Made by a program: the position numbers and the translations under genes | Part shown: positions 26,729-35,129 of the stretch, one piece after another | Numbering within the stretch: the first letter of the stretch is position 1 | How the letters are laid out: the number at the start of each line of letters is the position of its first letter | DNA from: Paenibacillus tianjinensis | Lineage (GTDB): Bacteria > Bacillota > Bacilli > Paenibacillales > Paenibacillaceae | Direction of reading: 5' to 3' | Length of the DNA: 64,000 bases | Assembly: GCF_017086365.1 (NCBI RefSeq) | Contig: NZ_CP070969.1 | Coordinates: 2,294,001 to 2,358,000 of the forward strand | The notes under the pieces: generated by a model | Seen by the model: the letters and a program-made list of their open reading frames with translations, nothing else | What the model was told of the DNA's origin: nothing | Databases searched by the model: none

Positions 26729-27586
26729 TTAGAGCTTTTTTTCCAAAACTTCTGTTCGGAGCCTGAGCATCCATTCGGCAGATTGCTTCATATACGCCAG
26801 CTGATCCACCGCACCAAAGTGTTCGATGGCGAAAGTGTCATCATAGCCGCTTTTCAGCAAATCCGTTACGATGTCCTTCATCGGGATACAGCCGCTGCCA
26901 ACAGGAATTGCATACATGGCCCGGCCGTCTGTGGTCAGTTTAGGCGTTTCTCCGGCATGCACCTCAAACGTGCGGTCTTTGCAATGGACATATCCGATAT
27001 ACGGCTTACATGCAGTATATGCCTCCATGGCATCTTCCCCGCTGTACAAAAAATTCCCGGTGTCAAAGGTACAGGAGAGATCCGTGATTTCCTGGACAAA
27101 GGACAGCAGCTGTGCGGTAGTAGCAAAAGGGGCCTCTAAGGCATCAAAATCCTCCATACCGACCGTGATTCCCAGCGGTTTCGCATAAGCACACATGGTA
27201 GTTACAGCGGCTTTCATGGCCTGCACACATTCCTGATATTCATTAGAAGCGGAATCCATTTCTTGTTCGTTCAAAAATCCCGGAATCACCAGCACCCGTG
27301 AAGCGCCGGATCTATGAGCCATAGAGAGGAAAGAACGGATCTGCCGGTCTTTCACTTCTACACTATCTTCATGGCCGAAATCGAAGAACCCGTACATACA
27401 GCTTACCTGCAGACCTGCTTGGTCCAGCAGCTTTTTGATCATTTCTTCCTGTGACTCATAGCTGGCGGCATCCATTTCCACAGCATTGATCCCGTAGCTT
27501 TTTACCAGGGTACAGATTTCTTCCAGACTCCGGTTAGTCTGATCGGCAGCCTCCCGGATATGATCGTAAAAAACAGATAATTTCAT
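26729..27586 (-). CDS. Xylose-isomerase-like TIM-barrel sugar phosphate isomerase/epimerase
   Basis: 285 aa from ATG at 27586 (GAGGAG 8 nt upstream; the longer frame to 27625 lacks a binding site). It shows the AP-endonuclease-2/xylose-isomerase-like TIM barrel pattern: metal-ligand candidates in MEMDAASYES, GMEDFDALEAPF, FDTGNFLYSGED and YVHCKDR, and a late FAIEHFG. Related proteins isomerise or epimerise sugars or inositol-type compounds; the substrate is unknown here. Cytoplasmic and transcribed alone, convergent with the mrp operon. Confidence 0.8.
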   Translation of the reverse strand: MKLSVFYDHIREAADQTNRSLEEICTLVKSYGINAVEMDAASYESQEEMIKKLLDQAGLQVSCMYGFFDFGHEDSVEVKDRQIRSFLSMAHRSGASRVLVIPGFLNEQEMDSASNEYQECVQAMKAAVTTMCAYAKPLGITVGMEDFDALEAPFATTAQLLSFVQEITDLSCTFDTGNFLYSGEDAMEAYTACKPYIGYVHCKDRTFEVHAGETPKLTTDGRAMYAIPVGSGCIPMKDIVTDLLKSGYDDTFAIEHFGAVDQLAYMKQSAEWMLRLRTEVLEKKL

Positions 27587-27676
27587 CGTTGGTTGCTCCT
27601 CATAGAACACTTTGGTGAGATACATTCATGACTAATAGTAACGCTATTTAAGCGTTTTTACTGCAAATCACTTGTA

Positions 27677-28234
27677 CTATAAGTCCCGGGTGACCGGGTT
27701 CTTTGCTTTTCGCGGCCAGAGAAAATAAGAACCTGAGATAAGCAGATCAATGGCGACTATTACTGACCATATCGTGATGATGTTTTGCAGCGCCTCCGTT
27801 CGGGCAGGGTCATTAATCCAGGTGATGAGTCCATACAATATTCCGGCTCCAAGCAGATAAGCGAGCACATGCTTCAGCCAGCTTTTGAAATAATAAACGG
27901 CATGTTCCATCCCATAGCGCTTTGGCGGCAACGGTCCCTGCTTAGTGACATAATACCGGAAGCGTTCGTCGGCCCAGCTGATCATACTTTTGCCGAAGAC
28001 AATGGATACTGAAATATAGATGGCTGCGAGCGCATGCGCTGTGGTGGCGGACGCTCCCTTTGCCAGATCCATCCCTGCAATCACCAGCAGAATGAGGTCC
28101 AGCACCGGAGTCATAGCAAGGAAAAAGAGCCCCAGCTTGTTGCGTTTGAAGATGTAACGAGCCGTTAATCCGGCGATAATGACCACCCAGAACAGAATTT
28201 CACAGGTGACAATTGCCCACGCTACCAGATTCAT
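27677..28234 (-). CDS. Multi-span membrane protein of unknown function, TetR-controlled
   Basis: 185 aa from ATG at 28234 (GGGGTGG upstream). Four to five hydrophobic segments with a cytoplasmic loop of basic residues (SWADERFRYYVTKQGPLPPK). I do not recognise the family with certainty. The divergent tetR gene and the shared operator over this gene's -35 indicate that its expression is induced by a ligand of that regulator, as for many small efflux or stress membrane proteins. Confidence 0.8.
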   Translation of the reverse strand: MNLVAWAIVTCEILFWVVIIAGLTARYIFKRNKLGLFFLAMTPVLDLILLVIAGMDLAKGASATTAHALAAIYISVSIVFGKSMISWADERFRYYVTKQGPLPPKRYGMEHAVYYFKSWLKHVLAYLLGAGILYGLITWINDPARTEALQNIITIWSVIVAIDLLISGSYFLWPRKAKNPVTRDL

Positions 28235-28276
28235 AATCCACCCCTGTAATTAAATAATGTGTGTTAGATAAGTGAA

Positions 28277-28348
28277 ATTATAGCAGCCGGATTTATATAA
28301 TACAACTGTATTATAAAATTGCGCAGATCATTTTACCTATGATACAAT
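28277..28348. promoter_or_regulatory. Divergent promoters and TetR operator
   Basis: The palindrome TATAATACA-AC-TGTATTATA (28296-28315) has perfect 9-bp arms. On the minus strand, -35 TTGTAT (28305-28300) inside it, a 17-bp spacer and -10 TATAAT (28282-28277) form the membrane-protein promoter. On the plus strand, -35 TTGCGC (28319-28324), 18 bp and -10 TACAAT (28343-28348) form the tetR promoter. One bound repressor would therefore control both genes. Confidence 0.85.
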
Positions 28349-28354
28349 ACGGCT

Positions 28355-28942
28355 ATGCCAAAAATTGTTGATCATTCAGAGCGGAAATCGCATATTGCAG
28401 AGGCGACCTGGCGCGTCATTATGAATCAGGGGATGAAGGGGGCCACTGTACGTAACATTGCGCAGGAAGCAGGCGTGTCTCTGGGAGCTTTACGCCATTA
28501 TTTCACTACGCAGCAGGAGCTGCTTGCCTTTGCCATGAATCTTGTGAAGGAACGGGCCAACGCCAGGATCGAAGCCGTTATCAGTCTCGGCCTGCCGCCT
28601 AAAGAGCTGGTCACCAGGGCACTGATGGAGATGCTGCCTTTGGACGAGAGCACCATGGCTGAAATGGAGGTATGGTTCGCGTTTATCTTTCATCTCAGGA
28701 ATGCGGAGGGGGGGCATAGCGGGCTGAACGACGGGGTCTACCCAGGTATATGCAAGCTCGTGGACCATCTGGACGAGCAGGGCTTATTGAGACAGGGGCT
28801 GGATAAGGACAATGAAGCGGAGCGGCTGTATGCCTTGGTCGATGGACTGGCCCTGCATGCCATGCTGGAGCCTGGGCGGATAGACAAGCAGCGGATCATC
28901 CGCGTGCTGAACAGCCATATGGATTCTATCTGCAGGGAATAG
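28355..28942 (+). CDS. TetR-family regulator
   Basis: 195 aa from ATG 28355. N-terminal TetR helix-turn-helix (GATVRNIAQEAGVSLGALRHYF, split here as ATVRNIAQEAGVS and LGALRHYF), then a variable ligand-binding domain of the type with a C-terminal AcrR-like helix bundle. No Shine-Dalgarno sequence precedes the ATG, and the -10 TACAAT ends 6 nt before it, so the mRNA may be leaderless. It likely represses itself and the divergent membrane-protein gene through the palindrome at 28296-28315. Confidence 0.92.
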   Translation: MPKIVDHSERKSHIAEATWRVIMNQGMKGATVRNIAQEAGVSLGALRHYFTTQQELLAFAMNLVKERANARIEAVISLGLPPKELVTRALMEMLPLDESTMAEMEVWFAFIFHLRNAEGGHSGLNDGVYPGICKLVDHLDEQGLLRQGLDKDNEAERLYALVDGLALHAMLEPGRIDKQRIIRVLNSHMDSICRE

Positions 28943-28950
28943 AGCAGAAG

Positions 28951-29120
28951 AGGGAATCAAAAGCAGATATGCGTCTGATTCGGCGGAGCAGATGGTGAAA
29001 ACAAAGGTAAAAATCCCTTTGATTGGGCTGATTCTAGGCCGAAGGGTGAGATCAAAGGTAAAAGTACCTCTGATTCCGCCGCCAGCGGGCGAAACGGGGA
29101 AATCAAAGGTAATAACACCC
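28951..29120. repeat. 51-bp tandem repeat, about three copies, in intergenic DNA
   Basis: CAAAGGTAA recurs at 29002, 29053 and 29104, exactly 51 bp apart, inside longer similar units (AAAGGTAAAA-N-CC...TGATT). A partial, more diverged unit precedes them. 51 bp equals 17 codons, and the minus strand is open through the array, giving VLLPLISPF-like 17-residue repeats in a 96-codon frame (29247-28957). That frame lacks a binding site, so coding is not supported. Confidence 0.7.
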
Positions 29121-29151
29121 TAGAATGCACAATAGTAACTACTGAGAGCAG

Positions 29152-29196
29152 AGGGTGCCCTCCAGCCATAAACCGGCTGAGAGGACACCCTTTTAT
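29152..29196 (+). terminator. Terminator downstream of tetR/repeat array
   Basis: A 16-bp imperfect stem (AGGGTGCCCTCCAGCC with GGCTGAGAGGACACCCT, one mismatch and one bulge) is followed by TTTTATT on the plus strand. Confidence 0.8.
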
Positions 29197-29317
29197 TAGT
29201 AAGCAATAATGGATATTGGTTTGAACAAATCGATGTGTCACTAGCAATCCGAAGCAGGGAATATTTATTTTACATAAAGAATCTTATATTATGGACAATA
29301 ACTTCTTCTACATTCCC

Positions 29318-31054
29318 TCAACAATACCCAAAGCCCAGTATTGTAAAGCATTTGTCCTCATCCCCGGGGGCCATCGAGATTTCGATCGTATGCTCCCGGC
29401 TGTTCTCATTCTGATAAAGGATGACCGGATTGCAGTGTGTCCAGTTGTTCTCGTGCGGGTCCGCGGTAATCACCAGATTGCCGTCCACATAAATATTTGC
29501 CTTACCGAATTCAGGGCTGCCGGAATCCTTGAAGATCAGGACCAGGATTCTGCTGGTGATCGTCAGGTTGAAGCCCGCAGTACCTGACGAGGCTGGATGC
29601 ATCCAGTTATGCGGAAATTCCGCTGTAACGTAAGGGTTGGCATCCATTTCTACCATCTGCAGCTCGGTATCCAGCTCCGTGAAACCGCCTAGTTCTATCT
29701 TCGCAACGTCCATCGGGGTGATCCGGTCCAGCAGTCGGATGCCCGTGTAATCATTCCCGATCACCGGCGGCTGATCCAGACTAATATCAGTGCTATCCAT
29801 TTCAGCCTTACGGGTTTCGGAGAACAGATAAGTCAGGCAATCGGCCATAACCCGGTGGCCGTCATTGGTAGGATGATAGATATCATAGAAAAATTGCCGT
29901 TTCGAGATGATGTTCCCCTCCGCCTTGGTCAGCTTGAATTGCTCGGATACGGCGTCCTTTACACTGACCATCGGAAGATTATAACGCAGTCCGACAGGGG
30001 AGAGCCGTTCCTGCAGGTTCCAGTCATTCACAAACACGCTGAACAGCAGAATGACAGCCGGCTGGTTGTCTGCGGACAGGATTTTCAGGCATAGGCTTTC
30101 GTAACAATTCCCCTTCGTTTCATCGCCTTCGTCGTTCACGGCAAATTCCACGATTACGATGTCCGGTACCACGGAGCCCTCCCGGAGAATATCCCGTTCA
30201 TAACGGATAACGCCGAGCTCGGACGGTGTGCCGCCTACTCCGGCTTTTACAAAATGGATATTCTCTCCACCATCTTTACCGAACTGCTCCTTAAAGCCCA
30301 AATAGGATTGATAGGCATAACACTCCGTATGTATCGGCTTGGCTCCCGCGCCCTGCGTAATCGAACCTCCGATATAGGCAATCGTGACTTCCTCGCCCCG
30401 TAACGCTTTGTTTATAGCAGACTTCAATCTTCGATTATTCCCTGAATGCATCAGGGACTTCGCGATCATCCCATGGTATTCGTCCGAGCCGAAAGGAACC
30501 GGTGTTTCAGCCGTCAGCTCTGGTACAGAATAACCGTCATTCAGATAAAAGATGATGCTCGCCGTAGCCAGCTCGCCCGGATGGTTGAATTCAAAAGCAA
30601 ACTTGCCGGGAGCCTCATCATCTACGGACCATACGAAGTCCTCCAGTGTTAGAATGACCTCCGTTCCATCGCCGGGGCAGGGAATCCGCAGACTGCTACC
30701 GGTTACATACTTATTGGTCTTCCCCCAATTCTGCAGCAGAAAAGAGACCTCCGACTGCTTGTTCTTCACTTTTACAGCCACACCGATACTGTGCACCAGC
30801 TTACGGAAACCGCTCCAGCTTCTCAGCAGCTCAAGCATATGCTCATCCGTTACGCCGCCAATATACCTGGCTTTGTCCGTCAGATAGCTGCCTTCCAGAT
30901 AAATCTCTTGAGAGGGTTTGCCTTCGGCCCGCGCCGTAGCTTCCACGTCTGTCTCGAACAGCACGTAGAACCCGTTTCTCCGCGGGGTGGGGTCCTTAGG
31001 GGCTTTGGGACCAGCGGCTGTATCACCTGTTATAGTACTGTAATTGTCTTCCAT
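29318..31054 (-). CDS. SGNH/GDSL-type carbohydrate esterase
   Basis: 578 aa from ATG at 31054 (GAGGATGA upstream). Residues about 1-205 are beta-rich and probably a carbohydrate-binding-like domain. The SGNH core follows: block I YIGGSITQGAGA with nucleophile Ser, block II GVGGTPSE, block III VEFAVND, block V DIYHPTNDGH with Asp/His. A second beta-rich C-terminal region (about 440-578) ends the protein. No signal peptide. Divergent from the GH115 alpha-glucuronidase, so deacetylation of xylan-derived oligosaccharides in the cytoplasm is a reasonable inference. Confidence 0.85.
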   Translation of the reverse strand: MEDNYSTITGDTAAGPKAPKDPTPRRNGFYVLFETDVEATARAEGKPSQEIYLEGSYLTDKARYIGGVTDEHMLELLRSWSGFRKLVHSIGVAVKVKNKQSEVSFLLQNWGKTNKYVTGSSLRIPCPGDGTEVILTLEDFVWSVDDEAPGKFAFEFNHPGELATASIIFYLNDGYSVPELTAETPVPFGSDEYHGMIAKSLMHSGNNRRLKSAINKALRGEEVTIAYIGGSITQGAGAKPIHTECYAYQSYLGFKEQFGKDGGENIHFVKAGVGGTPSELGVIRYERDILREGSVVPDIVIVEFAVNDEGDETKGNCYESLCLKILSADNQPAVILLFSVFVNDWNLQERLSPVGLRYNLPMVSVKDAVSEQFKLTKAEGNIISKRQFFYDIYHPTNDGHRVMADCLTYLFSETRKAEMDSTDISLDQPPVIGNDYTGIRLLDRITPMDVAKIELGGFTELDTELQMVEMDANPYVTAEFPHNWMHPASSGTAGFNLTITSRILVLIFKDSGSPEFGKANIYVDGNLVITADPHENNWTHCNPVILYQNENSREHTIEISMAPGDEDKCFTILGFGYC

Positions 31055-31085
31055 CGTTCAAATCATCCTCGTTCATTGATATTTT

Positions 31086-31099
31086 TGAAGGCGCTTTCC
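31086..31099. promoter_or_regulatory. cre-like site between SGNH esterase and GH115
   Basis: TGAAGGCGCTTTCC matches the cre consensus in 12 of 14 positions and lies 32 bp upstream of the SGNH start. It suggests CcpA-dependent catabolite repression of the xylan side-chain locus. Confidence 0.45.
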
Positions 31100-31283
31100 A
31101 ATCGTCCGAAGTGAATCCTTAAATATTGATCTGCTGACCGCGCCTCACAATGTCTACACTGTACCAGAAACATTCCGGGACTGGAATCCTTAATCGTTCA
31201 TTTCAGCCCCAAGATCACAATTTCCCTCTGCTTATTACAAAAAGTATCTAGTTTCCACATGGTCGCTGAAACCGCTTTACTTA

Positions 31284-31289
31284 TATAAT
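31284..31289 (+). promoter_or_regulatory. -10 box of the GH115 promoter
   Basis: A perfect TATAAT lies 47 bp before the GH115 start, but no recognisable -35 is present at 16-18 bp. A strong -10 with poor -35 is typical of activator-dependent promoters and fits control by the AraC-type regulator at 34232-35011. Confidence 0.5.
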
Positions 31290-31335
31290 GTGCCTGAGTC
31301 TAGTCTTTGAAAAAAGCTACGGAGGGAAATTTCTA

Positions 31336-34179
31336 ATGATACTTGTGAAGCAAGGGGAAGCCGCAAAGATATACCTGGACCCTACGGCAAAGGAGTATGA
31401 CGGTTTGAGAAGAGTGGCCGGGTCTTTTGCAGAAGATATAAATTTGGTGACCGGGGCCACACCTGAAATCATCACCCGGAAAGAGCAGCTTGGCAGCACT
31501 GCGGTTATTGCAGGAGCAGTCGGCGGTAATGACCTTATCGATACATTGATTGAGGCGGGTAAGCTGGACGTAACATCCATCCGGAATAAAAGGGAGTGTT
31601 ACATCATTCGGCTGGTCGAACAGCCGGCTGATGGGGTGGATCAGGCGCTGGTTATTGCGGGAAGCGATAAACGGGGCACAATTTACGGCATTTATACTCT
31701 CTCCGAACTGATCGGTGTCAGCCCGTGGGTGTACTTTGCGGACGTGCTCCCGGAGAAGAAACCACTGCTGGAAATTCCCGATCATCTCCTGAACAGGGCT
31801 TCCAAAGAGCCTTCTGTGAAATACAGAGGTATTTTCCTGAATGATGATTGGCCGTCTCTGGGCTCTTGGGTTACCGGGGCTTTTGGCGACTTCAACGAAG
31901 ATTTCTACGACAAGGTATTCGAGCTGATCCTCAGATTGAAGGGGAACTACCTGTGGCCGGCTATGTGGAGCGCCGAATTCAGTTTGAACGGCAAGAGCCA
32001 CCCGCTGGCGAACGCCAGGCATGCGGAAGAATACGGCATCGTTATGGGCACATCTCATCATGAACCGCTGTTCAGGGCAGGCAGTGAATGGCAGAAGGTG
32101 TATGAGCAGTACGGGACAAGTAATCTGTGGGATTTTGCCCGGAACAGGCAGGCTATTACTGCTTTTTGGGAGGACGGAATCAAGAGAAATAAAGATTACT
32201 CCAACCTGATCACACTAGGGATGCGGGGTGAGAGCGATTCTGCACTGGAGGGCTCTGACCGGGAAAATATAGAGCTGCTGAAGGATATCATCCGCACGCA
32301 GAAAGCGCTTTTGAAGAAATATAATCTCGAACATGCGCCGCAAATTCTCGCTGTCTATAAGGAAGTGGAGAAATACTGGTACGGTTCTGACGAGGTAGAG
32401 GGCCTCAAGGAATGGGATGTGCTGAACGATGTGACGATTCTACTGGCTGATGATAACTTCGGCAATCTCCGCAAAATCCCGGCGGGTGAAGAGCAGCAGC
32501 GCAGCGCCGGGTGGGGGATGTATTACCATTTTGACTATCACGGAGGTCCGCATTCCTATGAATGGCTGAATACGAGCCCGCTTGAGAAGACCTGGGAGCA
32601 AATGTGTATGGCCTTTGATTACGGCATCCGTGACGTGTGGATCGTCAATGTCGGGGATTTGAAGCCGATGGAGCTGCCGATCTCTTACTTTTTGGACTTG
32701 GCCTATGACTTTGAGGCTTGGGGCACAGGTGCAATCAACCGGACAGCCGAATATACCTTGCGTTGGACCCGGCAGCAGTTCGGACATATCACAGACCCGG
32801 AGACAATCTCCGGGATCGCGCAGGTACTCTCGGATTACACAAGAATGAATGGACGGCGCAAACCGGAAATTATTAGGTCCTTCACCTTCAGCCTTGTCCA
32901 TTATCATGAGGCCCGGAGAGTCCTGCAGCAGGCGGTCAGGCTTGAGGAAGCAGCCCAAAAATACGAGAAGCTCATTCCGGACAGCCACAAAGATACGTAT
33001 TATCAGCTTGTTTATTTCCCGGCGGCAGCTTCAGCCAATGTGGTTAAAATGCAGATTTACGCCGGACTTAGCCAGCTGTTCGCTGAGCGGGGCAGTGTCC
33101 TGGCCAATACCTATGCCAAACGAGTTAACGAAGCGGTAGAGCGGGATAAGCAGCTGGAGCTCGTCTATAATAACGGGATTTCCGGAGGGAAATGGCGGGG
33201 GATGATGAGCTCCGCACATGTGGGTTATGTCAACTGGGACGCGGAAGGCTGGAGCTATCCCGAAGCCAAGACCATTGCACCTGTCAAAGGCTCACAGATG
33301 ATTGTCAGTGTTGAGGGAACAGAGCAAGGCTATAGGTCCGGTACAGCGAGTCTGCCGGAATTTACGAATCTGTGCAGAGAGAGCTGCGGAATTACGATCA
33401 GCAATGGCGGAGATACGGGATTTGACTATGAGGCGGTCAGCAGCACGGAGTGGATCAGGCTGGATAAGCCCAGCGGCTGGGTTGAGGAAGGGGAGACAAT
33501 TGCTGTCTCTGTAGATTGTGAGAAAATTGGGGAGTCAGCAAGCGGTGAGATTACCATTACCGGTGCAGGGGGAACGGTCAAAGTGACTGCTGCAGCTGTC
33601 TGGATGGACGTTCGGGAAGTGCCGCCGCTGACCTTCATTGAAACACACAACGTAATTTCTATTGAAGCGGAGCATACGCTTCGCCGTGTAGCGAAGTCCG
33701 GGGTCGAATGGAAGACCATTGAAAACTACGGGCGTACCTTATCTTCAGTGAAAATGTATCCGGACGGCGTGTCCTTTCAACAACCGGAACATGCGCCATA
33801 CCTAGAATACTCGGTACTGGTGACGCGGAACGGGGAGTATAGCCTGACTTCGTATCTTGCCCCGACGAATCATCTGTCACTGACCAGCGGACTGAAATAT
33901 GCGGCAGGCTTTGATAACGGGACACCGGTTATTGCTGACGCGCTGCCGGCGGACTATGAGGGTGGCAATCATGATAATGCAGCCTGGTGCCAGGCCGTGA
34001 TGGACAATATTCATACCATGACTACCCGCTATACCTTGACCAAGGGTATTCATACTCTCCGGTTCTACGGCTTAGATGCCGGTCTGGTCTTACAAAAGCT
34101 GGTGCTGTCTGCTGTCCCGCTCCCTTATTCGTACCTGGGTCCGGAGGAGAGCTTTTATACAGGACAGCCCGAGCAATAG
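31336..34179 (+). CDS. GH115 xylan alpha-1,2-glucuronidase
   Basis: 947 aa from ATG 31336 (GGAGGGA 8 nt upstream; the longer frame from 31288 has no binding site). N-terminal domain about 1-170 (IAGSDKRGTIYGIYTLSELI), then a TIM-barrel core with FLNDDWPSLGSW, LKGNYLWPAMWSAEF and MGTSHHEPLFRA, and YYHFDYHGGPHSYEWLN further on. These blocks are diagnostic of GH115. C-terminal beta-rich domains complete the usual length. The family removes (4-O-methyl)glucuronic acid from xylan or its oligosaccharides. No signal peptide, so it would act on imported aldouronic oligosaccharides. Confidence 0.93.
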   Translation: MILVKQGEAAKIYLDPTAKEYDGLRRVAGSFAEDINLVTGATPEIITRKEQLGSTAVIAGAVGGNDLIDTLIEAGKLDVTSIRNKRECYIIRLVEQPADGVDQALVIAGSDKRGTIYGIYTLSELIGVSPWVYFADVLPEKKPLLEIPDHLLNRASKEPSVKYRGIFLNDDWPSLGSWVTGAFGDFNEDFYDKVFELILRLKGNYLWPAMWSAEFSLNGKSHPLANARHAEEYGIVMGTSHHEPLFRAGSEWQKVYEQYGTSNLWDFARNRQAITAFWEDGIKRNKDYSNLITLGMRGESDSALEGSDRENIELLKDIIRTQKALLKKYNLEHAPQILAVYKEVEKYWYGSDEVEGLKEWDVLNDVTILLADDNFGNLRKIPAGEEQQRSAGWGMYYHFDYHGGPHSYEWLNTSPLEKTWEQMCMAFDYGIRDVWIVNVGDLKPMELPISYFLDLAYDFEAWGTGAINRTAEYTLRWTRQQFGHITDPETISGIAQVLSDYTRMNGRRKPEIIRSFTFSLVHYHEARRVLQQAVRLEEAAQKYEKLIPDSHKDTYYQLVYFPAAASANVVKMQIYAGLSQLFAERGSVLANTYAKRVNEAVERDKQLELVYNNGISGGKWRGMMSSAHVGYVNWDAEGWSYPEAKTIAPVKGSQMIVSVEGTEQGYRSGTASLPEFTNLCRESCGITISNGGDTGFDYEAVSSTEWIRLDKPSGWVEEGETIAVSVDCEKIGESASGEITITGAGGTVKVTAAAVWMDVREVPPLTFIETHNVISIEAEHTLRRVAKSGVEWKTIENYGRTLSSVKMYPDGVSFQQPEHAPYLEYSVLVTRNGEYSLTSYLAPTNHLSLTSGLKYAAGFDNGTPVIADALPADYEGGNHDNAAWCQAVMDNIHTMTTRYTLTKGIHTLRFYGLDAGLVLQKLVLSAVPLPYSYLGPEESFYTGQPEQ

Positions 34180-34231
34180 AGTACAACTTCACGGTTGAAC
34201 ATGAATGTCCATGAGTGTCCCGGGCCTTACG

Positions 34232-35011
34232 TTATCTCAATACGGATGACGGCGGATAACCCTTGATACTTTTAAAGACATTGCTGAAATACGCGGCGTC
34301 ATGATAGCCGCAGTGCTCCGCTACTTCGGATACATTGAAGCCGCCTGCCGTCAGAATCATCTCGGCGTTGTTCACCCGTACCCGGTTGAGGAATTCTTTG
34401 CAGGTGGAGCCGGTGTTCTGCTTGAACAGCTTGCCCAGGTACTCGGGATTCAGGCCAACCAAACCGGCAAGTTCATGTATGGTGATATCCTTTGCATAAT
34501 GATCCATGATATAGGCTATTGCCTTTTGGATTCGGGGATCTACCAGCGGGGCCTGCTGATGGTGGGCGATACAGAGCAGTCGGTATATAATCAGCTGAAA
34601 GATGGCCCGGGCCTTCATTTTGTAGAAGGGCTGTTTGTCCATCCAGACATGCGAGAATTCCCGGATATCCTCCAGGAGCTCTTTGGTCCTCCAGTTCTTG
34701 GTGACCGTCCCGAATGGAAGCTGCACATGGTTGTCCGCACCTTCCCAGACAAAGTTAAAGGCAAAGGAATGCATAGGCGCCTCCTTGAAGGTATGCGCTT
34801 GCCGAATGCTGCCGGAAGGGGCATAGAGCATATCGCCTGCTTCCACGGTGAATTTCTCTCCGTTTATGTAGTAGTTGGATTTCCCTTCAACGATGAAGGT
34901 AAGATCATGGAAATCGATGGTACTCCGGCCAATTTCCCAGTCCGGGAAGCATCTGCGGTCCACGAACAGAAAGACGTTTGGAACCAGATGCTCATATTTG
35001 TTAATGTCCAT
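34232..35011 (-). CDS. AraC-family regulator with cupin sensor domain
   Basis: 259 aa from ATG at 35011 (AGGAGGAG upstream). Residues about 10-100 form a cupin-like arabinose-binding fold (VEGKSNYYINGEKFTVEAGD). Residues about 160-259 carry two helix-turn-helix motifs (ITIHELAGLVGLNPEYLGKLF and SEVAEHCGYHDAAYFSNVFK, listed here by their start regions). It lies just downstream of GH115 on the opposite strand and most likely activates the GH115/SGNH genes in response to a xylan-derived sugar. Confidence 0.9.
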   Translation of the reverse strand: MDINKYEHLVPNVFLFVDRRCFPDWEIGRSTIDFHDLTFIVEGKSNYYINGEKFTVEAGDMLYAPSGSIRQAHTFKEAPMHSFAFNFVWEGADNHVQLPFGTVTKNWRTKELLEDIREFSHVWMDKQPFYKMKARAIFQLIIYRLLCIAHHQQAPLVDPRIQKAIAYIMDHYAKDITIHELAGLVGLNPEYLGKLFKQNTGSTCKEFLNRVRVNNAEMILTAGGFNVSEVAEHCGYHDAAYFSNVFKSIKGYPPSSVLR

Positions 35012-35060
35012 TCTTAGCTGCTCCTCCTTCTGCTAAAATCATAGCATCCCTCTTCAAATT

Positions 35061-35098
35061 TAAAAAGCCGCTGGCGGGGAATCCCCTTGCCAGCGGCT
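35061..35098 (-). terminator. Terminator of the ltrA gene (minus strand)
   Basis: A 10-bp outer stem (35066-35075 with 35089-35098) and a 4-bp GGGG/CCCC inner stem with AAT loop are followed on the minus strand by TTTTT. It separates ltrA from the downstream araC-type gene. Confidence 0.88.
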
Positions 35099-35129
35099 GC
35101 TTGCGTCTATTAGTTATTACTTGTCCGGG

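Noticed and set aside
28957..29247. 96-codon minus-strand frame across the 51-bp repeat as a gene
   Set aside because: No binding site and overlap with the tetR terminator; reported as a repeat instead.
31333..32061. 242-codon minus-strand frame inside GH115
   Set aside because: Antisense shadow of a clear GH115 gene.
34301..35017. 238-codon plus-strand frame over the AraC gene
   Set aside because: Shadow of the AraC-family regulator; no domain in this frame.
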